Below, piece after piece: positions 9,706-21,123 of a stretch of DNA of 64,000 nt (positions are counted from its first letter, which is position 1; every line of letters begins with the position of its first letter). The position numbers were made by a program, and so were the translations under genes. Source of the DNA: Rhodosorus marinus. Lineage: Eukaryota > Rhodophyta > Stylonematophyceae > Stylonematales > Stylonemataceae. The stretch spans positions 1,897,001 to 1,961,000 of the forward strand of contig JAMWBK010000001.1 in assembly GCA_029953675.1 (NCBI GenBank), given 5' to 3'. The notes beneath the pieces are model-generated. The model made no database searches, was not told the origin of the DNA, and saw only the letters and a program-made list of their open reading frames with translations.

Positions 9706-11630
9706 CTACCATTCCAGCGAAGCCAACGTGGCTTCTCCTCTGCTCTCAAACGTTGTATGGAAGAGCTTGCGGGCCTTATCTGAACCAGGCTCAGCTCCTA
9801 TTAAATCGTAAACAATTTGTACACCTTTACAGTCTTTCAGATCGTCGATCACTGACCCTTGTTTATAAACAGCTTCCACGTTCTCTAGCAAATTTCTATC
9901 ACGAACGTCACCTCCAATCTATTGTTCCCACATCGCAAGAAACAAGCGTGGGACAAGGGAAAAGACCAGTAAATCAGTTGCACGAACTCAGAGAAACGGA
10001 GGTTCGAAGGCTTGCAGTGTCGACGCTCTCTACTGCCCCTGCACTACATCCAGAACCAAGCTAGGAGAAAACAGAGTGACTGAAAATGTGTACCTGACCA
10101 CCTCCATTGTTACAACCACCAGGACAAGACATCATCTCCACATACTGGTACTGACATCTTCCAGCAGCAATGCTTCGCATGATCTTCTGTACATTCTTAA
10201 AACCATACGCTGCTGCAAATTTTATCATGTTCTCTTCTTTGGCAGGGTCTTGCAGAACATACTCCTACACATCGACAACCAACAAGTCAGGTGGCAAGTA
10301 GAGCAGTTACAAAAGACGTTCGATGGAATCACAATGATCGTTTAAAACCGCAATTCTGTTCGCATACCTTGAAATCAGATCCTCTCCCAATCGTTTTGAA
10401 CTGTAAAGACTCAGGAAGTTTGTATCCAAAGTACTTCTCTGCAACAGCCCTAACGGTGAACTCCAGGTAACCGCCAGAACCTACTAGCTCACCAAGGTAA
10501 ACGCTGCCAAGGGCGCCGTGATCACCTCCGAAATCGTCGTCCAAGCTGGTTCTTCTTACCGTGCTTAGGGGACTTTAGGAAGACACGAAACAAAAGGTTA
10601 CGATTCAACATCTTCCCTCCAGAAGGGGCGATCCGAATGCTCCGACTCCCTCATCGAGCCTCATCTGAAGACGAGAAGGAGTAACATACCTGAACGACTT
10701 GATGATGATGGAATCAAGTTCATCCGAAGTTATGACAGAATCCACTTCAGGTGTCTCGTGGTATTCCAGCTCTGGCCTTGCTGCTTCTAGTTTCTTATCG
10801 TGACAAGGCATGACCGTGGCGACCCATACCTTCCTTCCCTGTGCGACCTCAGTTGCGCTCGGGAGTAGACGCTTTGCCAAGGTCGCCAGGATAGCTTGGG
10901 GTGATTTGACCTACCGAAGAAGAAATCACCGACGAACTATAAGCAGCAATAGCTGCTTAGACCGTTCGACTGTGAAAACCTTACCTTGGAGAGTTTGCTT
11001 ATCACTTCTGGTCCTTGTTTCTTCTCGACGTATGAGACGAACCCTGGACAGGCAGATGTGATGATTGACTGCTGCTTTTCAATCTCTGTGAAAACTTCAG
11101 CTAAATGCTCCAACAAGCAAATTCTCCTTGCTAGAGACACGTCGTAGACCTGTGAAAGAAAGCCGTTGAGCTTTTGCCCGTCCTCCCGGCTCTGTGAGCT
11201 CGGAGTTGTGCTGGATTTTTACCCTTGACGCTCCAAGTTCCTTCAGGATGGTGCACAGTTTTTCGTACGTTTCGACCAGGCCAAGCCCATATTTTTCAGC
11301 CACAGAAGCAACCGCCTGCTGAGACAAACCCACGACCGCAAACCGGGACTCGTCCGAACATCCGCTCTCAAAAGCGCGGAGGGCCTCAGCGCTGTCCAAC
11401 AAAATCGTCTCCGCGGAGGTCACACATCCACTACATGTAATACAATCAGACAGAGTCACCCTAGCAATTTTGGCTTGTTCTTCAGACTGCTTTCCATACA
11501 TTGGAGAAGCGAATGACCCGGGCTTGGGCTTCGATGCCGCCTGCATCCCACCCCCGACAGGCAGGATGCAAGCATCGGAGGGTCGAAGAAAATCATTCAA
11601 ATCAGTTAACTTCACAGTTCCCTGACCCAT
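9706..11630 (-). CDS. NAR1: Cytosolic Fe-S assembly factor NAR1 (hydrogenase-like)
   Basis: Six exons on the minus strand: 11223-11630, 10985-11149, 10690-10910, 10368-10545, 10094-10264 and 9706-9918, giving 451 residues (human CIAO3 476). NAR1 is the [FeFe]-hydrogenase-like protein that bridges early and late steps of cytosolic iron-sulfur assembly. All cluster cysteines are present: one near the start (S-D-A-C), the CITCSGC group, S-A-C-P-G-F, M-P-C-H-D and C-P-G-G-C-N-N-G-G-G-Q. The start is the ATG at 11630, followed by the typical V-K-L-T-D-L-N-D-F-L; an upstream GTG in frame is not needed. The protein ends L-E-W, the C-terminal tripeptide known to contact the CIA targeting complex. The last intron's acceptor (AATAG at 9919) was chosen because it restores G-G-G-Q-I. 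Confidence 0.92.
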
Positions 11631-12196
11631 AATACTATCCTTCTTCTCATTCCTATCCACAAAGACTCCTCATCTTTCTGTCAAACCCTCCACAAACGCA
11701 ATAACCATCTCCAACCCCTCCCGTCCCCCCACCCCCGAGGTCCCTCCTTCCGTTGCCCCGCCACGCTGCTAGCATTTTCCGTCAACACAAATCCGTTGAA
11801 AAATTCCATCAGCCAACCAAATCCTTTAAACAAAGTTAATCCAATGAAACAATCTAAACAATTACTTACAAAAATACGTGGCTTTTAATTGGATGTTATG
11901 TACTATTAAAGCCAATTAAAAACGGATATCATGAATTAGTCGTGAAGTACCGTAATTATTTTTATAATATGTATGATTTGAAATTGAATTCTAGGGTTCT
12001 TTAAATTATGGGTGAATGAGAGTTGAGAAATGGGAAATGGATTACTTAGCTGGTTTGGTGAGGGGTTTGGGGCTTGGGAGGGGTCTGTGGGGGATGGAGG
12101 AGGGTGACAGAAGAGAAGGTTGATGTTGTAGAGGTACTATTGATGTGAAGGATAAGGATCTGGTAGGAGAACAGTGAAATTTTGTCTGGAAAGGGT
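11631..12196. promoter_or_regulatory. Divergent intergenic region, NAR1 and dikinase-like gene
   Basis: 566 bp separate the two start codons, so it must hold both promoters. The half next to NAR1 is C-rich (pyrimidine-rich on the plus strand); the centre (about 11800-12000) is strongly AT-rich; the half next to the dikinase-like gene is G-rich. No specific factor site is claimed. Confidence 0.5.
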
Positions 12197-15143
12197 ATGG
12201 GTGAAGCTGATAGGAAAGATGGTGGGGAGGGGGGTGAGGTTGCATTTCAGCAGTTCCATTTGGTTCCTGACGGGAAAGCTCAGATCCGAGTTGATAAATC
12301 TGATGTGCTTGGTATAGGCGTGGTCGTCGATGTGAGGATTGACGGAGGCTCGTTTTCGGACAAGTGTAGATTGCACTGGGGTCTTGTCGGTGGCAAGGGC
12401 TCTCACTGGGAGCCGCCACCGAATGGATGGGTTACGAAACCAGATGTGTCCTACGATGCTGGGGACAACGCCTGGCAAACACCATTCGAAAATGGACTTG
12501 TTCGTGTGCACTTTGGAGACAATGTAAAGCCATTCAAAGCGTTCTCTTGCGTTGTTTGGGATACTGCTCATGACAAATGGTATAAGAGCGATAATTATGG
12601 GAACATGAAGGTGGAGCTGGAAGGATTACAAGTACTTTGGGACACTCCAAACGTTGAGAATGGAGCAGTGGCCAAGAAAATCGAAGAAAACGGTTCTGTA
12701 CCTGTGCCGAATGAGAACAATAAGTTGAAAGCCAACGGTTCACATAAGACTCCTCAAGAGAAACGGGCCTTGGACGCCGAGCGCATATGGACTAGTTTGG
12801 CGGTAGATGCAGGGTCAACCGAGCCGATAATTAGAGAGGGCGAGCAGAAAGTTGTTGCAGACCAAAACGCGATTTCGTGGATTGCAAACTGCGAGCACAA
12901 AGCCGAGAGGTCGCTCATGCATCGCTACGATCTCGTCCGGGAATTTGTCCAACATTTTGGCGCAAGCACATCCGCGCTGACTACCCTGGCAGTTTGGATG
13001 CAGCTCAGCACGATGAGGTTCCTTGTTTGGAACCGCAACTACAACGTCAAACCCCGAGAAATCTCGCGATCTCACGACAAGGCTTCTTCGGCCCTCGCCG
13101 AGCTGCTGGGCCCGGATGAAGCCAGTAGTTCATGGGAGCCCCTGCGCATGGCTCTTTCCAAAGTCGGTCGAGGAGGATCGTCTGATATGGGACAGAGCAT
13201 ACGTGAGGAGATTTTAATCATCCAGCGAAATAATCACTGTAAGGTAAGTGATCTCCGCCTTCCTTCCCTTGAACGAAGCAGCCCATTGCGACAGACTCAT
13301 GACGAGGACGCGCTACCATATCTTTGGTAGGGAGGATTGATGGAAGAATGGCATCAGAAACTACACAACAATACATCCCCTGACGACGTGGTCATATGTG
13401 AAGCACTAATTGCATTCATTGAAGCTAAGGATGACAAGCTGCAGGTCTACTGGAAGCACCTCAACGACAATGGTATCGACCGTGATAGACTCAAGTCGTT
13501 CGATAGAGCGATATGGTCCGAGCCAGATCCCGACCTATCCAAACAGCCAAACCTCAAGGGGGATCTGCAGAAGTTTCTTGTGATATTGAGAGCGGTTCAT
13601 GATGGCCTCGACCTTAAAACGGCTTCTGAAAAGGTATGCAGCAGAAGCGATCCTCTTTGGTTGATCTATAACCACAATGTCTAACCTCAGAGACGCCGCG
13701 GTTGCACAATGGGACTACATAGGTCGTTGGATACCGTCAAGATAGTAGAAAATCACATGTAACATACGCTGCGGTGCCTGGTATCGACATAGGGTTGTTC
13801 AACAACTTGCTGAAGGTTTTCTGGTACCATCCGGATGTTCTCGTGAAGTTGGAGGCGATTCTGGAGCTACGAAGAATCGTCTCTGTTGCTATTAAGGGTG
13901 TTCCGTCGGAGAGACGATTGGATCTTATCTTCTTAGACTTTGCGCTTGAGCAGGTGAGCTTGCTTGGTTTTTCATTGTTGACGACAGCATACAGAGCACT
14001 AACGAAAAACAAAACGCCTGTGGCATTCGGTTTTCTGTGGCACAGACTTTGAAGACGCAGGTTGAAGGTCAACTGAAGTCCCTTAGGGATGCTGAGATGC
14101 ACGACAAGGCGATGTGCGTTCTAGCAAAGACCCTGGAGAATGCTGCACGCTCGTCAGGTCATAATCGCGACCTCCTGTACGCTTTATCGATGTTAAAGTC
14201 CTGCCTCACAGCTGAGTCCAAGGAAAAATCGGAGTACAATCTGAAGACTCTTGCTGCCGCGGACCGAATCAAGGTCTCGCTCCTTGACCATACTCAAAGG
14301 TATCGGACTGCATCACCTAAGCTGGTTGCCAACTTCTGGCATCATCGAGGAAGAGGAGTGGGCCACCTTCTTGCATTGGAGGCAAACGCACCTCGAGCAA
14401 CAGGGCATTCTCTAGAGACGCATTGCTCATGAGACCGAACCCTCGTTTGAGACTGGTTTCAGGAAATGAATGCGTGTGACGGTTCTAACCGGGCACGATT
14501 AGGTCTTGGACTCACACCTTGTCCCTTTCATATGATCCCCGTTTTAGGATCGTTGACCGATTCCAGGATACTGCCGTGAAACTATGCGACAGGATGGGAA
14601 TGAAGAAGAATGTAGCTGAGCAGGTGACTGAAGAGATTACCAGGAGCTCATGCCTGGCAAGCGTGTCACTTGTACTGGGCTGTGTGATGCCAGTCCTTCG
14701 ACAAGCTGCGGGACGTGGTTGCTGGGAAATCCTCTCATCGTTTGGCGCAGAGGTAGCTACATTCGCGATTCGTTTTTGCGCTGATAGAGAGCTTCTATTG
14801 AATTTAACTACTTTTCTTTGCGCGCTTCCAACAGGGCAAAATCCAGTTGGAGGAAAGCCTGGTTCCTCTTCAAGGTCACGTCTTTGCAGAGCCGGTTGTC
14901 ATAGTTGTGGACAAGCTTTCGGGTTTCGAAGACATACCTCAAGGATGTGCTGGAGTAGTCATAAGAGCAGGGGGCGATCAACCGGATTTGCTCTCTCACA
15001 TTGCCGTTCGAGCCCGAAACGAGCATGTGCTGCTTGCTGCTTGTCATGATGAAAAGGTCTCGAACGAGCTCCGGGACAGCAAGTATGCCAACTTGAGTCC
15101 GCATGCGGGCTCGGAGGACGTTAAGGTGAAGCTCAGCGGCTAA
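12197..15143 (+). CDS. Glucan water dikinase-like protein lacking the ATP-binding domain
   Basis: Six exons: 12197-13243, 13331-13633, 13723-13953, 14046-14299, 14548-14752 and 14835-15143, giving 782 residues; plant GWD is about 1,400. GWD phosphorylates starch glucans via ATP, a phosphohistidine and glucose. One CBM45 starch-binding module lies at about residues 25-150 (paired Trp residues, Q-T-P-F, D-K-W-Y-K). Then come the GWD-specific central blocks K-P-R-E-I-S, V-G-R-G-G-S, I-Q-R-N-N, E-W-H-Q-K-L-H-N-N-T-S-P-D-D and D-R-A-I-W-S-E-P. The phosphohistidine domain has D-L-L-S-H-I-A-V-R-A-R-N with the acceptor His at about residue 735 (14997-14999). Translation stops about 40 residues later. 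The C-terminal nucleotide-binding domain (about 330 residues in the family) is absent, and the 516 bp before the next gene's end cannot hold it. No transit peptide is seen, consistent with cytosolic starch. Confidence 0.85.
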
Positions 15144-15659
15144 GAATGAGTTAGCAAAGCCGCGCCCTCGACCCTGTTATCATTTTATTTGTAAGTGTAG
15201 GATTAGCGTGGGGTATATCAGGACACTCAAAGCAAACGGGAGTCCAGTGCTAGTTTGTCGGTTTCATTCGTAAAGCCATGCCGCTTTTTTTTGGGAAAAG
15301 GTCCCTGGTCCTCCTCTTCATTTGGTTTATTTTCTCGTTTTTAGCAGTACAAGCACTTTAACCACGCTATACCCTTTGACTGGGCTGCCAACGCGAGGTT
15401 CTCCTTTCTTGGGCGAGCTGGCAAAAGTCCAATGGCCTGCAGAGCCACGTGCTTGGATATTACTTGGGGCGCATGAAAGGGCTCTTGTTCACCAGGTGAG
15501 CTATGATCCAGGCATGTCTATGAACAACGAATAGCCCAAGTTGAGCCATTCCAAGATGCCTACCAAATCAACACGAGATGTTAGACTTGAACAAGAAGGC
15601 AAATTTAAAAGCTGGATGAGTCAATCCAGGTGTGGTTTGCGAGCCGCGAGCCGTGCTTT
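15144..15659. other. Spacer with an orphan exon-like segment
   Basis: Between the dikinase-like gene and SART3. Positions 15345-15495 are flanked by a strong acceptor (gtttttag) and donor (CAG|GTGAGC). Two frames are open across it for part or all of its length, but neither resembles the missing dikinase domain. It may be a stray exon, part of a 3' UTR, or chance. Confidence 0.3.
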
Positions 15660-18407
15660 CTAATTTTTTTTCAACAAGAGGCTCCTGAAGTCGTCCTGAG
15701 TCATGTTCGCCTTCCCTGGCCCCTCCATAGAAGCTTCCCCGCCATCCTGTTCTCCCTTCTTCTGCTCTGTTGACTTGCGTTCCACGGCTGCTGGAACCAA
15801 GCCCCTTCCAGAAATCTACGAGTTTATCGAACACATATGGAAGATAAGCGGTCTGTGAGTATTGAGTATTCCTACAACCAGTTCACACCCCTCTGACTTT
15901 TTATGCACGGGCCCAAGGGAGTAGAGCCCTTGACAGGTCCCAGCAGCTTTGCGTGGACAACTTCTGTGCCTCGCACGTACCTCTATGGATCTGCGGGGCC
16001 GGTCTAAGCGTTTAGTTAAATGCCTCTGAGCGGCCTCACCCTTTGGAGGTTGATGCTGAGATTGATCTGATCGTCCCGAACCACTCTCCTTACGGCCCTT
16101 CAGCCCAGACCCTCTACCGCGCCGGCCACTCGCAGCTGCTGCCGCTGGGTTGGACCTCTTAACTATTATTGGCCTTCCCTCTACTATTTTTCTGTTCAAC
16201 TTGAGCGCCTCAACGACTCCTTCATCAGATAAGAATTCTACGTAGCCATACCCTCGTGAAGCATGGTCCGACTGCCTTGTGATAACCCTGCATGAACGCA
16301 AGGAACAAAAGGTCAGGTCAACCCGTACACGAAGAAGACCTGGTTCCATTGCATGGGTTTCTTCGATTTTGTTACTAACCTCGCTTCTTTGAGACCCACG
16401 ATCTGTGCAAACGCCTCGGCGAGTCCATCTTTCGTCAGATTGAAGGATAGGTTGCTGACGAACACTGTGTTCTCCTCTGGACCATTGTCTTCCATGTCGT
16501 CATCCTTTTCAGAAGTCTTTGCCTTCGTTTTCCCCTTCGATTCCCCTTTCGCTCCCTTCGGTTGTCCTTCAGGAGCTTTTCCTTGTATGTCCATGCTAAT
16601 TTCATGTCTCGATCCACTCTGTGTCTCCTCGCGAAACGCTATATTCGGTTCGCGCCTGGGCGCAGCATCGTTATGCCTCATTCGCTTCGTCTTCCGCTGT
16701 TCCTTTTCCTCCCGCGCCCTCTTCCTTTCCTCCAAAGTCTGAGTCTGCTTGGAGATGATGGACCTCGCATACTCATAGCTTTCGAGTGACCCGGATAAGC
16801 TTTCAATTTCAAGCCATGCAGATCCTAGGACGCTAATCTCGGCTGTGCTCTGAACGACGTACGAACCACGCTTGAGAGCCGTTGTTGCTGCCTTATAATC
16901 TCCGATTTTGTGCAAAGTTTGAGCGTACTCCACCCACCAGTACGCTTCCTTTCCACGCTTTTGCAAGAGCTTTTCAAAGATCGCTTTACATTGCTCTTCC
17001 AGCTTCAGTTCTGCACCAATCTTGCCGGTGAAGAGGCTGACTGTGCACCATCCAGGAGACCCATCCTCCTCAGATTCCAGTGCTATCTTCTGTGCATCTA
17101 GAATCGCCTCCGCGCGGACTTCAGAACTTGCCTCGGATTCCGTCCGGTCAATGTACCTCTTTGCGAACTGGAGGTAGCACAAGCTCAGCTCCGTAGTTGA
17201 GAGTCTATGAAGCTGACAATGCAGAAGTGCTTCTCGAAAGGCGTTGATCATTTCATCCTTGTCAGCAGATAATGCCTCCAGAGCGCGAAGATACTGACAC
17301 CAGAGTTCCTCGCTCCAAGGGCAGTTGCGAACAGCACGTCGCAGAGTCGTCACGCGAAGCTTCTTATCGTGAAGACGTTCAAATACGAACTGTGCGTATT
17401 CAATCCAACATTCAGCAAGAAGAAAGCAACAGCTTATCGATCTCTCGTAGGCTAGTCGAACCCTCGAGAGGCCTTGAATCTCGTGCTTCTTCTCATATTC
17501 GATGAGCGTCTTCCAAGCACTCCAAAGTTCAGGGGTCGAAACGCCGGACCCACCAGCAGCAAGTTTCTCGTTTTCAATTATTCTATTCTCAATATTGAGC
17601 AGCTTAGTGTTGTGATACTTTACATTCTTGTTCCAGTTTTCAGCAGCGGTCTTCAGTTCATCGCCTCCGTCTTTCGCCTTCGATGCTTCTTCTTCTACTC
17701 CTGAGGCATGGTAAACCCATCCATAAGAAGCGATTCGATTAGGTAAACCCACAATCAGAGTACAAAGGAAAAACAAGGAAACATGGTGCTTGCTTGTTCT
17801 TGTTCCTACCCTGCAGCGGTACAGAAAGCAGCCTCTTGAGAAGCGCACTTGTACGATCGTTTGTTGTCGTTCCACTTTCTTTCAATTCAGCCTCGAAGGT
17901 TATAAATGCTTGCCAGATCCTAATTCCGTTTCTGAAAACTGACCCACACTCTCCTAAAGCGTCCTCATACATCTGCCTCAATGTCTGCTCTGGTAGTGAG
18001 CCCTCCAAGAAAGCCTCATGAGCGATGTTCAAGCTCTTCAACGCCAGATCAACTGACAGATAATCAGACTTGCCGCGATCTAGTACTTGTAAAGATGCTT
18101 TCCAATCACCAATCTTGAGAAGATCGTCTGCCCATTCCATCCAAAGCTCGGGCGGGATAGGGAACTTTCTGGCCATGTTCTCCCTCGCTTCATTCAGCTT
18201 ATCAAACTCTCCAGACTTGCGAAGAACTCTCAAGAGTTCTAGATGAGTCTCGTAGTTCCATTCTCCCTCTGGACTTGCTAGCAATCCACTGAGGCGCTTA
18301 ATGTTCTCCTGAACCAGCTCCTCGTCGTCAGAAGAATCTCCATCGTCATCGCCAGAGCTGTTCATTTCCTTGTCCTCTGATTCCATTGGATCTTCTGTAA
18401 TAGTCAT
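15660..18407 (-). CDS. SART3: SART3/Prp24-type U4/U6 snRNP recycling factor
   Basis: Four exons on the minus strand: 17810-18407, 16380-17700, 15981-16287 and 15660-15815, with matching phases, giving 793 residues (human 963). SART3 reassembles U4/U6 snRNPs in the nucleus after splicing. The N-terminus is acidic (D-D-D-G-D-S-S-D-D-E-E). Most of residues 50-560 are HAT repeats, with aromatic-rich helices such as P-P-E-L-W-M-E-W and E-L-W-C-Q-Y-L. A Lys/Arg/Glu-rich basic region with nuclear-localisation character follows (R-K-T-K-R-M-R-H). One RRM spans the exon 2/3 junction, with RNP2 V-F-V-S-N-L and RNP1 R-G-Y-G-Y-V-E-F. The C-terminus, D-D-F-R-S-L-L-L-K, fits the short conserved tail that contacts the Lsm ring in Prp24/SART3. 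Animal SART3 has two RRMs; only one is visible here. Confidence 0.87.
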
Positions 18408-19633
18408 GTTCCTGTTATTCTCTCCTGTATCTCAAAACGCCTTACCAATTTCATGTCCCCTTCGTTCTTGTCCGTTTACCCAACACAGATATGCAGTTTT
18501 AAAGCATCAAACAGATCGCAGAGATTTCAGAAAAGCACATAACTGTCACTGTAGCCAACACCAGCATGTACCAAATTATATAATTTTAAAATAAATAGAT
18601 TTAAAATTAGCTCGGGCATCTCAGACCAACATATTGATCTGTTCTATTTAAATAGCTTTGATTAGATTGTACCTGATTAAAACTAGGTTATTCGTCACTA
18701 AGAACTGGTGGGGGATAGGCGGCGTTGCTCTTAGGGAGAGAATGTATCCTCCTTTCTTATGCCTTGGGATAAAATTTGGAAGATGTTCTCGCTCTGTTTC
18801 TTCGAGGCGAGCAGTTCCTGTCTGTAAGAATCACGTGCACTTCACCTCCCTTGGTCAGCACTGATGTGGCGGAGTGTTTCGTAGAGGAAAAGCCTTACAG
18901 GGCGTAGCGGATATCGACTAAGCCGCAGTTGCAATCTACGACCTGAATTGTTACGGGGGGATGTTCCCTGATTCACCGAACGTAAGTACCCCGAGATGAT
19001 ACATCGTCAGTTGTCAAGTCCGTCTTATGCCATCAACCTGTTCTCCACAACGAACCCTCTTCTTTGTCAGGATCCAAGGTGGGAATGACGGCCCGCTGAC
19101 CAGGTCTTGGAGCCTACATTCCACTCTTGTGTACAGTTCGCTAAGAATCCCCCCATTCGAAGTCCACGAGCCTGACCTGATTAGCTATTCTTCAGCTCTA
19201 AGAGGTAGTGAGCCTGTGAACGATGAGGTTCTTGAGACCGCCGAAGGTGGTTCCTAATGTACAGAGTTCTCGGGACGATTTCTTCTGTTCAGGAAAAGCT
19301 TATTATGAATGTGTCTATCGTATAGCATTCTAGATTCTCCGTATTGTGGGAGTGTTTTGGTCACCTTGCCCATTGGCTGCCGGGTGCTCTGGAGAGCGCA
19401 AACGGCGCTCGGGATGATGCCGAGAATGTGCGAAGACGGGTGGCCTTCGCATTCCAGTCGATCCCAGTTGCTGCCTGTGCGCGAGTAACAATTATTGAAA
19501 TTATTACAATACCTCCCGCAATCTATGTGTCCAGTTCCATTTCCCAAGGCAGATGTCTCTCAGACAATAGCGTACATGCTCACGCTTCCAACATAAAAAT
19601 TGACAATTTATCTAGGCTGCGAATCAAAGGAAC
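18408..19633. other. Intergenic, no supportable gene
   Basis: Contains the SART3 promoter (right of 18407) and, toward 19633, the 3' flank of the eL43 gene. Short open frames have no recognised similarity or exon structure. Confidence 0.35.
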
Positions 19634-20109
19634 CTACAATTCACTAACTTCTCGAAGCCGACGAATTGTACTTCTCACTGTGTAGGCAGCTTGAGTATTG
19701 ACAGACCAGGCCCCACCGGCAACAATCTTTCCGCAGTTCTTTGCACTGCAATCCCAGATCCCAACGGCCTAGGCGAATAAAAAATGGAAACCAACGAAGG
19801 GTAAGCAATCCGCTAAGCAATCCGCACACATATACAAACAAGAGGTCTCTCCTGAAGGCGAGCTGAAAGCCCTGAACAATGACCAACAAAACTCGAAAAC
19901 AGAAGAAGTCCAAGTCCGAGAGGACAAACGGATTCCGACAACGGTGTACAAAACCTCACCTTTCTCTTCACGCTGTCCTTCCCGCAGAACCCGCAAGTGT
20001 ACTTGGCGTGCTGAGTAACTTCCATCTTCTTAATCTGTTTCCTCAGCGAAGCACCAAACCTGGTCCCGTACTTTCCAACAACTCCAACCTTCTTCGTTCT
20101 CTTTCCCAT
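19634..20109 (-). CDS. RPL37A: Large-subunit ribosomal protein eL43 (L37a)
   Basis: Two exons on the minus strand, 19960-20109 (50 codons) and 19634-19768 (45 codons with stop), separated by a 191-bp GTGAGG...CCTAG intron in phase 0, giving 94 residues (family about 92). The protein opens [16 protein letters not shown] and has the family's zinc-ribbon cysteines: C-G-F-C-G-K in exon 1 and W-D-C-S-A-K-N-C in exon 2, then I-V-A-G-G-A. It is part of the 60S subunit. The second zinc pair has an extra residue (CSAKNC against the usual CRSC), a small length difference inside the ribbon. It lies in the same orientation as SART3 and EF-1alpha but each has its own spacer. Confidence 0.93.
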
Positions 20110-21123
20110 TTTTAAGAACAAATACAATCAAAGCAACCTAAACGAATACTTCCCGTTCTCAAATAATTTCACCGCTCTTCGCACCTACGCAACTTCTCCT
20201 CCCTCCCCTCCCCAGCTGCTCTCACCCCCAAACCCCTTCCACATCAATGCGTGCCCCGGAACAAGCAAAATGCCTCCTTCGTTAACCATTTCACAGCCTT
20301 TTCCCCGTCCCCGTCTTCATCAATAAAATTTCAACCCTTCTCTCTCCACGTAGTTTGCTGCGTAACAATGGCCTCCAATTTCCTAAAAATTCCCCCGAGT
20401 GGCCCTATGAAAACATCCAGAAAACAAAACACACCCTCGATCAAGTTTTCGACCATTTTCGCCGCGCGACGGCGACTTAAGACGAATAATATTTATACAC
20501 GTGTCTATTGGATATCAATCGTTTTTGTTTTATTTGATTGCTTTATTGATTGATGTATGGATTGCTTTGGCTTCGGCTGGATTACGGTTACGATAGGTTT
20601 GAGAAGACGTCGAGTGCTTTCCGGTGCCGATGATCTTATTCCTCTTACTCTGCCTGCATGTGTGTAATTTCCCCGTGGTCCTTTGTTGAATCTTTAGTTC
20701 TCTCAGCACGCACAACTAGGTAAAGACGAGCTTGACTGGGGATATTTTCTTATGCTCGGGTCGATGCATATCGGTGATATCATCACCTTGATGAAGCGGG
20801 ATCAGATTGATTTCGTGTGAGGTTGCTGTGCCTGATGAACACAGCTGTTTGCTATGTGGCGCGTTGAAAACGCAAAGCGGGTTCCTAGTCTTACGCAGTC
20901 GATCAATAGCAAGACTTCGAAAAGTTCTTACAAGAATGGAAATTTATTCAGTAGTCAAGGGGATAGAAGCTAGCGGTGGCGCAGAACGCGCCTCGGTCAT
21001 ACATACGAGAGCCGGCCTCCATACAAGGCCGCCAAAGAAGCAACATTGGGATCCAACTAAGAGCTCGCAAAAGAGAGGGGCACTCGCATAGGTGATCGTG
21101 AAAACACCTGTGATATAGAAAAT
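20110..21123. other. Intergenic, eL43 promoter and EF-1alpha 3' flank
   Basis: The first 200 bp are C-rich (pyrimidine tracts on the plus strand), as in the other minus-strand promoters of this window. No gene seen. Confidence 0.35.
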
